A program made the position numbers and the translations under genes. This document shows positions 15,001 through 26,300 of a stretch of 64,000 nucleotides of DNA, in pieces. Source of the stretch: Telmatactis stephensoni (Eukaryota > Cnidaria > Anthozoa > Actiniaria > Isophelliidae); NCBI GenBank assembly GCA_029948255.1, contig JALIZF010001784.1:682001-746000 (forward strand). Reading direction: 5' to 3'. The notes below the pieces were generated by a model that was not told the origin of the DNA, searched no databases, and worked only from the letters and a program-made list of their open reading frames with translations. Every line of letters begins with the position of its first letter. The stretch's first letter is position 1.

Positions 15001-18000
15001 ACTGTTTTTCTCTCCTTGAGTTGTCATAGTAACGCAGTTTCGTTTACAGCTAAACTTGCTTTGTAATATAGCGTTGTCAGTGGCAACCTTACGTCAGCAA
15101 AACCTTTTGTATGTCAAGGCTTCTACAATTCTTACAGAAAATTGAATTATAGGGAATATTAGGATCTGTATATATGAAAATGTAAAATAATCAAGGCATC
15201 GTAGATACGGCTTCCGCCGATTCACTTCTAGGGAAAACAGGCCATTCTCCCTGACCCTGGCATTGCAGATACGGCTTCCTCCGATCCACTTCCAGGGAAA
15301 ACAGGCCATACTCCCTGACACCATGTTCTTATTGTATCCTCTCTGCAACTCCTTCCGAGCCCTGCGAAGTGGCCATTGCACAACTTTGATGTTAAAAAGG
15401 TGAATTTCTCGCAAACCTAGTACTTTCACGACCAAGGAATTAATTATAGTGTGGACTCCTAAAATTAAATGCCCGGATACACTATGCAACATTTCCTGTA
15501 ACAGCGCACGCGCAGTGCTGTACCGTGTTTCCACCCCTGCAACTGTTACGCGCAATGTCGCAGAGTTCTGCTTCTGCAATATTTTCTGTGATACTGCGCG
15601 CGCAACGTCAGAAGGGGTGGGCACTCGGTGCAACTGTGTTGCGTGTGATGCTGCAGAAAATTTTCCAAGAAATGTTGCATGCATGTTCGGGCTTTAAATC
15701 ATGGAGATTATTAATGGAAAAGAGCGCACTTTGCCGAGAAACACTCAGAAACTTCATTGGGAGGTTGATAGCGGGCTAGTTAGCGTGGGGATCGATGTGT
15801 TTCCAAGACCTGGCTAAATTATACAAAGTTTTGTAAGAGGCTGGATTGACTAACAATATTATTCTATGTAGGGATTTGTCATCACAAGGGATCACAGAGG
15901 TCTCCAACGGGACTTTCATGAATTATACCAAGCTTGTATATTTGTAAGTATAATGCATAAGCTATGTATATAGAGTAGATTTCGTATGAGTGTGAAAACG
16001 GCATCGCACGGTCACAGCACGATTACGGCAGAAATGTTTTTATAGATAATACATCACTGTCACGGATACGGCACAGCGCGGTCTGTTTCACACTCATACG
16101 AAATCTGTTCTAGGTGGATACCACTGATACTGTCGTGAGAATTTAAATAACTTTTAGATATTGCGAACACATCCCATATAATGAGTCAAACTCTCTTGAA
16201 AGAGAGTATACGTGTTATGAAGGACAGGTATAGTTAGGAATGCCTCAAAGCAAAGACCAAGGGCTTGCTGGTCATGCGTTTCTTCTTTAGCGTGAATCCG
16301 TAACGTCGTATCATAACGTGACGGAGGGAGGGAGTTGGTGGGGTGAGCAGGGGTAGGGTGGAGTTGATAGTTCACTCAGATATTACACTCTAATTTTTTT
16401 TACATCCCTCAGAGATGGTGTAATTTAAATCGTTTGTAAATCACTTTTAGATAATGAAACTGTTTTGATTTTGTTCAAAGGTCCCTTGCAAACAATTCAA
16501 TTCACTCTCTTTCAAGACATTCATTCCAAGGGCTGCAAAACCTACAAGAATTGTAAGTACCTGACTGTCAGTTAATTTTAAGAAAATTTACTGTAAGACA
16601 AAACATGTCACGTGACCTGTTTCCATGACAAGTCACGTTAATCAATTCCAAACTGAGAAAGAAAGACGTTTGTGTTTGTCCCATGTTATAAGGATAAAAA
16701 CTATTTCGTGCAGAATATTTTTATATATAATAATTGGAATGTTACGCGCTCTCTGATTGGTCGAGAACAGTATGTAATTACAGTACACACGCATAGATTA
16801 CGTCATTGAAGTTTACGCGCCCTCTGATTGGTTAAAATGTTTCGACGAATATTATGTAAAACAGATAGATTCTATTTTTTCGTGGGTCTGTAGAGCTCTA
16901 ATAGATGCACAAAAGCCATCAAAATGTGGTGAGAACAACAGTCATGCCACTGGACTTAGTCTCGTGGCGTACTTTTTTGTCCTCGCCACATTTTGACGTC
17001 ATCTGTGCATCTATTTGAGTATAGACGTACGGAAAAATGAAATCTATTTGTTAAGTTCTCCATATTAAGCCTGAAGGGGAATAGCCCTTTTCTCGAGTAC
17101 GCGTGCGCATTTGAATTTCTTTCAAAGAAAACCTATCAGAGTTTGAAAATGACGGAGCACAAATTCAAAATGACAGCAATGTCTTTACGTGAGCACAAGC
17201 AAATCTTTCTCTGAATTAAAAAGGTCCCGTCAATGGCTACGGTCATGAGAAAATCGGGCTATTGACTGCTACAGATGTGTTCTATAATATTTGCGTTTCT
17301 ATTTCTTTCTGCAGGCATCTCCAAAACAACGGCAAACTGTCACTTGACAAAGGAGTCATAGCATCTCTTCGAAATTTGAAGATAATTCATTTGGAAGGCA
17401 GCATTTACAACCTTACACATACAATCAATATTACCAAGGAAACCAAAAAGGAAAACATCCATTGTAATTTCTACAAGAAACCGCTGTCCTGACTTGCATA
17501 GGGACTCATATTCCAAAATGCCAGTCGGCCTTAAAACTTGAAGACAAAGAACTTAAAAAGTTTAAAATTCAAGGCTGCGCACGCGCAGTGTGTAAAGTTA
17601 AGCAGACTGGAAAGACAATAGAATGTTACATGGCGTCGTCTAATGCTAACGAGACGTCGTGGAGTATTCTTGGTGATAATTCAGCTGTAAAACTCGCCCT
17701 ATGGACGTTTGGTTTACTTGCAGTAACTTCGAATTTTCTTGTACTGTTAACACTGGTTTGCAACAGCCAGGCGAGGAAATCCGCGTTATGTGTATTTGTG
17801 ATGAATTTACTTTTGGGAAACATTCTTATTGGTGTTTACATTGTTATATTTACGGTCTCTGATACAATTACATACGGGAACTTTAAGAAGTACGGCGAAG
17901 GGCGCTGGGAAATGACATGGTGCGTTCCTATGTTCTTTATCAAGACTATAGGTCTAACCCTTGTGGTGTCTTCTCTTGTGCTTGTAACTATTGAACGAGT

Positions 18001-20278
18001 TCTTGTGATTGTGTTCAATTCACCTCGACATATCGACTGCTGTCGGTCAATTGGTTATGTTGTAGAGAGTTGGTTATTCGCTTGCGTGGTTGCTATAGTG
18101 TTATGGACCAAAACCAGCACGTGGGGGTACCTCTGCGCAACTTATAACAATAGTAAAGGATTCCGTGATATCTCAATGGGTATCAAAATGACGTTCTTTT
18201 CACTATGCGTTATAATGCTATTCTTATACATATATCTGCTATGCAGATTAAGAAGTAAAAAACGAGACAGTTCAAGTGAATATCGGAACACAATGCGCAT
18301 GTTCCTTTTAATAATCTCAACGCTGATTGGTTGGGCTGTTCCCTATATGGTAATGGCATTCATAGTACCAGCATTCATATCGATAACAGTATCAATGCAA
18401 ACACTTGCAATATCATTAACAGTCAGTGCGTGCTTGCATCCATTTATTTATTCCTACGATAATGACAATTTGGAAAACCTATACAGCGCACTAGCTTGCA
18501 GAGGTGACTCTTGTTTATTTCTACCGCTAGCAGTTCAAGGACAATGCTATCACGAAGAAGAAGAGGAGGAGAAAAAGAAGCAGCAACGGTTAGCCTTAGA
18601 CTGTGAACGTGATTTAGACTGTGATTGTGACCCAAAGAGGTCACTTGAAGATGGAGCTATTCCCATTGAAATTAAGTCTACTTCCGGTTACACCTTGGAA
18701 GAAGACCCAAGACTCTCTCCAGCTCATTCACCGGTGAATGCGCCTCTGTTAAAGAGAGGCTCCGAGATCTCAAAAGCTGAGGGCGCTGTGATAATCCGAA
18801 ATAAGTCCCCAACGGGGTCTAATTATCAAGACGACTGCTCAATAGTTGTCCACTCGGCGCCGTCGTCGCCAGTGGCATCAGCGAAGGAGCCACGAACATT
18901 TATCGATGAACATAGCGACTGCGGGACGATGTCGTCCGACACTAATGTCACTTGGATAAGTAGTGAGTGTCCTAGTCATACGCATGCGCGACTTGGGGAT
19001 GGAAACTCTACTACATCGAGTCGTGCGTCCTCGATACCATTGGGAAAGTCAGCGGCTTCTCCGCATATTAATAGAAAGAGGTTATCATCTGTGAAATCGG
19101 ACTCGGAAAGAAGCGAGGAAGACGAACCACAAGAGAAAATAATGTCACCTGATCAAAGCACGGAGATTATTAAATTGGAGGACAAAAGCGAGGAACAGAC
19201 GGCTAAGGACAAAACAGAGCCAGTGGAGATCAGTAAAAGAAACAGACCAATGTCACCAGTGGAAATAATTTGTAAAGTCCTGTCACCAAAAGCGAGAAAA
19301 AAGCGACCCAAAACTGACGAGGGGCTTCCAGATTCTACGAAGTCCAGCGAAGGAGCGCAATCTCGTAAGAAAAGGTCCAAATCAATGCTGCTTGGAAAGG
19401 AGGCTAAAACAGCGGATGTTCAGGAGGACGCTCTTGCTCCTCTTCCTCCTGTGACTCTAAGGGAAAAGAAACCTTCCATTCAACCACGTGCCAGACGTAA
19501 CGGCGTTCTTGTCGTGAGGTCTGGAGAAATTCAACTGGATTTCAAAGACGATGAACCAAAACAAGAACTGGAAACTACACCCCAGAGTCCTACTACCGAA
19601 AAGCCTGCGACAGACTGGAACAAGGTTCCAACTCAGCTTGTAATGCGCCCTACTAGGTCAAGTCTTAGGCAGAGTAACAAAGACAAGAAAAAGGCAAAAC
19701 TAAATCGCAGCCTGTCGGCGCCTGTGCCTGCATCCAAGGTGAGAATCTACGAAAATCCAGTTGCTGACTTCGACAACAATAATCAAAGAAAAGACAGTAA
19801 AAACGACATGCCTGAAGAAAACAGTGTACCCTTGTCGCCCACAAGAACATTAGCCAAACTAGAGGAAAGCGATACTGTTCCTGAACTACCCAAACATATT
19901 AAGTCAAAATTTCGCAACAGCACGTCTTCTACCAGCTCAAGTGTAAGACTCTCGTCCAAAAGCCTGGAGTGGGATCCAAGCTTCACCGACGAGACGTACT
20001 CCGATGCAGATGTACTTCCACCGACCCCGACAGCACCACCGAGAAACACTAAACCTAAATTATCCTCCACTCCTTCTTCCAGTCCTAGATCAAGCATGGG
20101 AGGGGCAAGTGACGTTGTGGATTACTATCACGTGACTGTAGATCCAGCCAATGGGAGTCGATATAGTCTGGACTGGGATCCTACTAGTGTTCAAATGAGG
20201 CTGAGTATGGCATCCCATGATTCCACGCCGGGAACAATTCACAATCAACCAGATCAACTACAAGCATCGTTAGTGTAA
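12026..20278 (+). CDS. Leucine-rich-repeat GPCR (LGR/relaxin-receptor-like), five coding exons
   Basis: A cell-surface receptor with an LRR ectodomain and class A seven-helix domain. Exons read: 12020-12207 (ATG at 12026 or 12047; the second gives MRFSLVLLVLCLLGL, a clear signal peptide, then a CPRQCTCGWTYRC LRRNT cap), 15872-15943 and 16481-16552 (both exactly 72 nt, phase 2, one LRR each), 17315 to about 17463/17489 (last LRR and hinge), then the 7TM exon to 20278. Splice phases match through the fourth exon. Only about three LRRs are present, fewer than in known LGR or RXFP receptors; more repeat exons in the 3.7-kb first intron were looked for and not seen. The fourth exon and the 7TM exon are in different frames; either a 38-nt intron (17464-17501) or an indel is needed. 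The ligand is unknown. Confidence 0.75.
13264..13556. repeat. GAAA-type microsatellite
   Basis: Imperfect (GAAA)n with AGAAAG and AAAAAG variants in the first intron of the LRR GPCR. Poly-Lys/Arg and poly-Phe/Ser open frames on the two strands are products of the repeat, not genes. Confidence 0.9.
15192..15322. repeat. Tandem duplication, two ~66-bp units
   Basis: The block GATACGGCTTCC, CCGAT, CCACTTC, AGGGAAAACAGGCCAT, CTCCCTGAC occurs twice in tandem (about 15192-15259 and 15260-15322) with a few substitutions. Confidence 0.8.
15470..15690. mobile_element. Foldback element, TGCGCGCAAC family
   Basis: Begins ACACTATGCAACATTT and ends AAATGTTGCATGC, so the ends are inverted; the interior carries repeated GCGCGCAAC and GTTGCG words. 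Related sequence occurs at 31140-31730 and 35940-36165. Non-coding; the 196-codon open frame running through it on the minus strand is not a gene. Confidence 0.6.
15973..16110. mobile_element. MITE family 3, copy 1 (TA-flanked)
   Basis: Inverted ends GAGTAGATTTCGTATGAGTG and the complement of GAACAGATTTCGTATGAGTG, flanked by TA on both sides. Further copies lie at 52183-52326 and 53496-53577. A TA duplication fits a Tc1/mariner-type transposase, but no coding copy is present. Confidence 0.75.
16725..17052. mobile_element. Foldback MITE, family 2, copy 2
   Basis: Two CTGATTGGT-containing segments are followed by a hairpin whose arms read CAAAATGTGGTGAGAACAA and the complement TCCTCGCCACATTTTG. 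The hairpin loop carries a variant of the CACGAG-CGTAG-CGAGTG core shared with other hairpins in the window. The same arrangement appears inverted at 57706-58035. It lies in the last intron before the hinge exon of the LRR GPCR. Confidence 0.75.
17502..20278 (+). CDS. 7TM domain and long cytoplasmic tail exon of the LRR GPCR
   Basis: Numbering from the codon at 17588: TM1 about 36-58, TM2 66-90, TM3 114-136 with the ECL1 cysteine C112, ERV (136-138) in place of DRY, TM4 153-174, ECL2 cysteine C183, TM5 199-220, TM6 237-260, TM7 267-290 ending HPFIYSYDN in place of NPxxY. The whole 7TM in one 3' exon is the known layout of glycoprotein-hormone and relaxin receptors, and the TM2-TM3 sequence resembles RXFP receptors. 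The tail (about 291-896) is unusually long, rich in Ser, Pro, Lys and Glu, with an acidic run, RSLSAP (707-712, a mode-1 14-3-3 site), SLEWDP (792) and SLDWDP (860), and a final ASLV that fits a class I PDZ ligand. The frame is open from 17468; the first ATG is at 17630. Confidence 0.9.
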
Positions 20279-20630
20279 TTTTCCCCTCTGGATGTGTACA
20301 TCAAGTTAAAATATCGTACCTAATAACGTGTCTGTAACTGTCACTTCTATGAAAACATACATTTCACGAACAACTAATTCCCTACGTCATCCAATTTATC
20401 ACTAACCTGGAAAACCCCCGACTATGACGTCATTCAAGATGGCCGCCATTTTAATGCAAAGAATTTCACCGATTGACGAAACAGCTGCGTGAAATTAAAA
20501 ACGTATCATTTTATTCCAGCTGGATCAGAATAACATTCGCTATGCAATTTTCACATATGTGTCAATAACGAGCTTCTCTATGTTGACTGTATTTGTTTTA
20601 TTTGTTGCCAGTGACTGACACTAACTGGTT

Positions 20631-20907
20631 CATCCTCGGGAACCCAGGAGTAATATTCTGTCATTCGTTCTCTCGCTCCCAGAAAAATTACCCCTGGGCG
20701 CACGACGTCTGTTAGAACTTGTTCCGGAAGTTGAGATTCAAAATGGCGGCTTTCAAAAGATCCAACAAATCTGATTGGTCGATTCGCTGGGGTCGACCAA
20801 TCAGAAGAGAGACGAATTTTAACTTCTGGAACAAGTTCTAACAGACATTGTGCCCAGGGGTAGCGAGAAGCCAGCGACAGAATATTACTCCTGGGTTCCC
20901 GAGGATG
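20631..20907. mobile_element. 277-bp Mutator-like MITE with 9-bp target duplication
   Basis: The element is almost one long inverted repeat: CATCCTCGGGAACCCAGGAG at the left, its complement at the right, folding around a GACCAATC centre. Identical 9-bp direct repeats TAACTGGTT flank it (20622-20630 and 20908-20916). A 9-bp duplication with long terminal inverted repeats is the hallmark of Mutator-like elements; assignment to that superfamily is inference from the duplication length. Confidence 0.85.
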
Positions 20908-21024
20908 TAACTGGTTGTCTTATGATTTTAAAGCCGCGTCTATACAAGTTTTCTTTGACAATAAATTTTCCTTGAAAAGGAAAACTCGCTCATGGTAGAC
21001 GACGAAGAATTGCCATTTCTTCCT

Positions 21025-21687
21025 TGTCAATCCCCGTGGGGACTCCTACATATATGAAGGCGGGGATGCTCGTCGGAAATTTCGAAAATGGCCCCTAAAA
21101 GGTACCCGAGTCTTATCCTGGTAGGAGTGGCAGCAGTAGACCTCCTTCGATTGCCTCGATGTTTTCCCAATACAGTCCTCTTGGGAACTACATTTCTTTG
21201 TTTGAAATACTTTAATTAGGTAGACACGAAAGACCTTGAAAGACCTTGAACACGAAAGACCTTAAACAAGACACGAAAGACCTTGAACAAAGAATCTTAC
21301 TCCCCAACGGGATTATTTAGAAACATTGAGGCAAGCGAAGGAGGTCTTGAAATATTTTGAATATTTTACATTATCACGAAGGAGGTCTATCGATTTCTAT
21401 CGCTAAAAGGTACCAATTCAAAACAAAAAAATGAAGAATCCAAAAAATTAAAAACTCCGTTATCGATGTGCTCAAAAGAAACAACTCAGATCATTAAAAT
21501 CGTCCCAGTAATGCTTATTTTAGGTATTTTATTCACCGAAAAACACCCTAAAAGGTACCAGCTATGCCTCTGGTAGTCCACTTAAGTCTGAGACACCCTA
21601 AAAGGTACCAGATCACTGGTTTTGACCCCTAAAAGGTACGACGAGCATCCTCGTCCATTTCCAATCGAAGTCCCCCCAGGGGGTCAA
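21025..21687. mobile_element. Foldback MITE family 4, copy 1 (AAAAGGTACC-rich)
   Basis: Ends CCCCGTGGGGACTCC and the complement GAAGTCCCCCCAGGG, followed inwards by GATGCTCGTCG and its complement CGACGAGCATCC. The interior contains several CCTAAAAGGTACC words. A diverged relative is at 48638-49035. Confidence 0.7.
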
Positions 21688-21883
21688 GTCGCCTTCTTGA
21701 AAAGCTGGCGTGTCGCAAACTTATCAAGTTAAATATTTGCTCTTGAAGGCAACAAGGAAATTTGACAGGTGTTCCGTCTTGCAAAGTATACTTCGTTCCA
21801 ATGAAAACTTGTTGATCCGTCCACACTAGCTAGAAAATTTTTCAAAGAAACTTGGGAAAACTTGCGGCTTAAGAGTCTTTTCG

Positions 21884-21993
21884 GTAGATCCTTCATATAT
21901 GGTACATTATAGTGGGTCCTAATATCAAAGGCTCTTTACTATTACTAGAACGAAGCTGTTCCTACTATAATGTACCATATATGAAGGACCTAC
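21884..21993. mobile_element. 110-bp hairpin element
   Basis: Arms GTAGATCCTTCATATATGG and the complement CCATATATGAAGGACCTAC pair over about 35 bp, with a short unpaired loop. Looks like a small MITE; no other copy was seen in the window. Confidence 0.7.
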
Positions 21994-22264
21994 GTTCTTG
22001 ACTACATGACTACATCTCACTCTGACATTAAGAACAACGAGTAAATCCATATTTTTAATTTAATATTATTAGGCGAATATTAATTTATTACACGGTGCAG
22101 TGTATTGTACATATGTTCCTTAGCGTGCTAATTTAAGACATAATATAACAAAGTATTTATCAGAGTGATTTTATGTGTAAATAAAAGTTTTTAACGATAG
22201 TAACAATTGAAATAGTTTGGTTCTCTCAACAGACTCGAGACTACTAGTTATAAAACGGTTTAGA

Positions 22265-22393
22265 GTGGCATACCGTGGAATATCCCACAAGTCACTTGTA
22301 TTTTCTCAGTAGTATACACGTGTGAGCGAGCCTTCAGGCGAGTGTGTATACAAGAATATACAAGTGACGAGCGGGACATCCACGGTATGCCAC
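22265..22393. mobile_element. 129-bp hairpin element
   Basis: Inverted ends GTGGCATACCGTGGA and TCCACGGTATGCCAC, then the inner pair CAAGTCACTTGTAT and ATACAAGTGACG, then GTATACACG and GTGTGTATAC. Probably a MITE. Confidence 0.7.
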
Positions 22394-23301
22394 GTGAAAC
22401 CATTGTATAACAATTTTATCCCCATAGAAATACAGCCAATTACCGCAATGCCTCATGGGAAGAGAAAGTTGAATACCGCCGAATATGCAACGGCTTTCCT
22501 GCTTTCTGATCATTGGCTGCATTTTCTATATGGTGGGATAAATGACTACGTTTAGCGCATTTCGGTACTTTTTTCCCTCTGTTTTCTCTCATTAGCTTTT
22601 ACACCTTATGGGAATAACAGATTCGTTTACCAACTTCCATACACCTATTTTAAGAAACATTGTTGTGCGAAAGGTCTAAAGCCTGCCGTTCAACTCATTT
22701 TATAGGGAATATTGGTAGAAATGACTAAAACTATAAAACCACACGAATTTTAACATATCTGACTTGCCTTGTCCTTAAAAAAAGACAAAGAGCTTTATTT
22801 GCTGATGTTAAAAATCAAGGACCAAACCGAAAAGCGAGTAAAGAGTAGCCGAAATCGCTGATAAACTCCATTGACTCTGGACAAAGGTTTTAGTTCGAGG
22901 CCCAAAGTATAAGAAATATACAGGCGTAGTCATAGCGGAGTAGTTATGTAGGTAGCTCAAGTTCCCAATTATAGGCTCGAATCCCAGCCGTTGTTGCCTC
23001 GGTGCGCCCGCGATCCTACGACAGCAGGCTTGAAACAAACGATGCCCTCTCGGCTGAAAGCCAAGCCTAGTTCCCCATTAGACTGATTCCAGAACAAGGG
23101 TCTGTTTGTTCATGTGATGGGCTCCCTGTGGCTGTCCCTCACATTTAGTTGCTGAGAAACCTACCAGTGTGAAAGAGCGAAAAAAGAAAAGACTTATGGA
23201 ACCAGTCTAGTTCCCCATCAGTTATCCAAACGTCATCTGATAACAAAGCTCGCAGCATCTTTTTAGATTTGAGCTACTTCATCCGTGAGAATTAACGAGG
23301 G

Positions 23302-23307
23302 TTTATT
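23302..23307 (-). terminator. Possible CPLANE2 polyadenylation signal
   Basis: AATAAA on the minus strand 15 bases past the stop codon. It is the first hexamer downstream but is very close to the stop, so a more distal site may be the one used. Confidence 0.35.
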
Positions 23308-23322
23308 AAGCCACCAAGTCGG

Positions 23323-26300
23323 TTATCTCATTCTACGTTCTGCAGAGGTACGACTTGAGTCTGATGATTGGCGGGAAACTCGACCAGACGCCAAGACCTG
23401 CTCGTGTTGCAATAGTAACTCAGCTAATGTGTTTAGGAATGGGGATATTTCCTGAAATAGCAATATGCGCAAGATAGTTTCATTGGTAAATGAACGGAAG
23501 GAAGGAAGGAAGGAAGGAGGGAAGGAGGGAAGGAAGGAAGAAGGAAGGAAGGAAGGAGGAAGGAAGGAAGGAAGGAGGAAGGAAGGAAGGAAGGAAGGAA
23601 GGAAGGAAGGAAGGAAGGAAGGAAGGAAGGAAGGAAGGAAGGAAGGAAGGAAGGAAGAAAAGAGGGATCCCGAAAGGAACGAACGGATAAACGAAGGAAG
23701 CAACGAAGGAACAAAGGAACGAATGGAGGCCGGAAAAATCTGAATGATGAATAAACGAATGAATGAACAAATGAGGGAGAAAACATGTACGTTTGTGATG
23801 TACGTTTGGAAAGTAAATGCATGGTGGACGTGCAGGGACGAACAAGTATGCAAGCCCACTATACATTAGTTTGTAAAATCTCTTGAGCATTCGCACCTTG
23901 TTCATATCGTAATCAATTGCGACGAAACTATACATGTCTACATTTATCGATATGGCAGACTTGTTTGTGGGCTACTTTTTTTCAATAAAACAGTTATAAG
24001 ATTATCATGCCAGTGTGATAAAGTAAATAGACTGTTTTATACTTACTGTAACTCCTGCTCGCCCGTCTAGAGCACGCCCATCAGAGAGTCTTGGTCCATC
24101 AACATTGGCAATCTTAAGAACAGGTATTGACCAGTGATCTTCAAACTCACGCAGTTCTTGTTCAGTGATGTCGCTGTGTAAAAACTGGTCAAACCTGTTT
24201 GACAAGGTTAAACATTTTTAAAAAATCATGTGAAGATTTTCAAAATGTAAAGTAAAGTAAAGGGACCATATTTTACGTCGATAACTCGTGACAGTAATTT
24301 GAGTAACTGATAAACTTGAGGTCGACGGTGCGCTCATTTTACTCCCCTCTTCTCCATCAGTGCTCCGTTTTAAGGGTATTTAAAGCTACTTAAAGCTACA
24401 CGATAAGGAAAGAAGTTGGAACAAGGATGTGCGATCCGGGGATCGCACTTTGGACCTCTGGCACCGAAGGCCGCGCACTAACCAACTGTGCCTACCCTTG
24501 CTCCTGTCAACAGGAATTAATCTTTGGTGCGGGATTGGGGAAAGGGCTAGTAAGGAGAAGTGAGGTTTACTACCTTGTTGCCACAGCAAGCTTGAGTACA
24601 TTGTCATTGGATCCTAACAGACTGTTGATCTATAAAGATATCTATAAATTAGAAACTGGCTAGCTAGCTTGTTGTACCTTAAAGGATCCACATCAGGATC
24701 CTTGTGCCATCGAAATGGAATAAATCAAAGTCACCATTTGTGTATGTCTTACATTTGCAATTTGTGACCTGCCCATGACCCCAAAACCCTCTTTTATAAC
24801 TGGTACCTTTAAGAGGTTAAAATGCCTAAGCCACACCCATTGCAAAAAGTCTTCTAGTATCCTTTAAAGGTATAGTTGAACATTTTCAATGAGCATTCCC
24901 CAACGTTTACCTTTCTTCCCCCCCCCCCCAGCCCATAGGAAAATTAGAATGTAATAATAACAAACTTACTTGATTCGGTAAGTCATCAAAACTTGATCTG
25001 TTAGAAATATCAGACAAAACTTTCAGTTCTCAGTTCAGCAGCATTTCTCAATTTTTTGCATGCACATTTGAATTTCAACATTTATAGCCTTGCTTCAAAG
25101 CTATTTTAGCACAAACATTGCATAATAATTGTCTCAGGAATACCAAATATGCATGTATTTCTTTGAAATCATGTTATCAACAGACTCCCCAGTGTACATG
25201 TAAGTTCAATGATATTGAAAGGGTCAGTGTTTGTGCAATAATAATTTTGCACCACCACATGATGGCAGCCATGACAGGAGGCAGGAACAATAGAGTCTGG
25301 ACTAATCTGGTTTACATGTGATGAGAAAGAGTTCAGTTTTCCAGGGGGAAAAGATTCTGTTGTTGTGCCTCCTGTCATGGCTGCCATCACATGATGGTGC
25401 AAAGCTTCTATTCATGTTTTACCTGTCTGTAAATGAAAACATAAACATCACTGCATTCAAGTCAGATTTACAAGCCTGCAGATGAGAAATTCATGTATCA
25501 GTGATATTGTTGATGTATGCAACCAAGAGAGCACAACCAGATAACTGAGACTCAGTTTGCAACCTTATAAAATACTTCAGCAGCCAAATTTTAGGGACTG
25601 TTCCACATTTGCTGGTTTGAGTAAAGCCATTTGCATTTAGTGCATAGTAAAATTTAATAATTTTAATGAGCAATGAATGCAGGCCTGGCCCTTATTGATA
25701 CCACTCTACTGACCAGGCCCCTCACCTAGTCTCCTACACAGCAATGCTTAGTCTTGTTGTGCAATGCTTCATGTGTGTCGAAGGTTAGCACTGGCCAGGA
25801 CAAGGAAGATTCATTTTTGGCACTCTTAGGGGAGCAAGGGTGGCCGAGCGGTGAGAGCGCCGGTCTGTCACCGCTGTGGTCCCTCGTTCGATTCCAGGAC
25901 GGGGCATCACATGTGGCTTGAGTTTCTTGTTCGTTCTCTCCCTTGCTTCGAGGGTTTTTTCTCTGGGTTCTCCGGTTTTTCCTCCCTCAGTAAAAATGAA
26001 CTAGTTTCGATCTAAGCTGTGCTCCGTGATCAAGACATGAGTCGTATGGTGGCTGCTACGTGTATGTGTATGTAAATTTGTATGTAAATGTGTGATTGTT
26101 CAATTGTCTTGTAATGAAAGCGCCCTTGTAAACCTTCGACTCGATCACGTTGAGCTGCGCCCTTCGTAATTTAGCACTTAGCTGCAAGGAAGGGTGATGA
26201 GCTACTCCTAATTTATTTATTTTTAATCTACTTACAAATTCAATAGTCTCTGATGTTCAACACATCTTTATAGATTTGGAGATGGGGGCAGGGATTGAGC

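Larger units (their letters stand above)
20279..23322. other. Intergenic block of foldback elements
   Basis: No coding sequence seen. The stretch between the GPCR stop and the CPLANE2 stop contains at least four independent inverted-repeat elements (20631-20907, 21025-21687, 21884-21993, 22265-22393). An AATAAA at 20960-20965 could serve as the GPCR polyadenylation signal. Confidence 0.6.

Noticed and set aside
15094..15684. 196-codon open frame on the minus strand
   Set aside because: It runs through a tandem duplication and a foldback element and shows no family resemblance; its internal repeats come from the DNA repeats.
22900..23010. tRNA-like B-box GGCTCGAATCCCAGCC
   Set aside because: No convincing A-box or cloverleaf; at most an old SINE fragment. 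Similar isolated B-box words near 3905 and 14555 (minus strand) were dropped for the same reason.
25836..25900. Functional tRNA gene
   Set aside because: A and B boxes are good, but the sequence does not close into an acceptor stem and continues into a SINE body.
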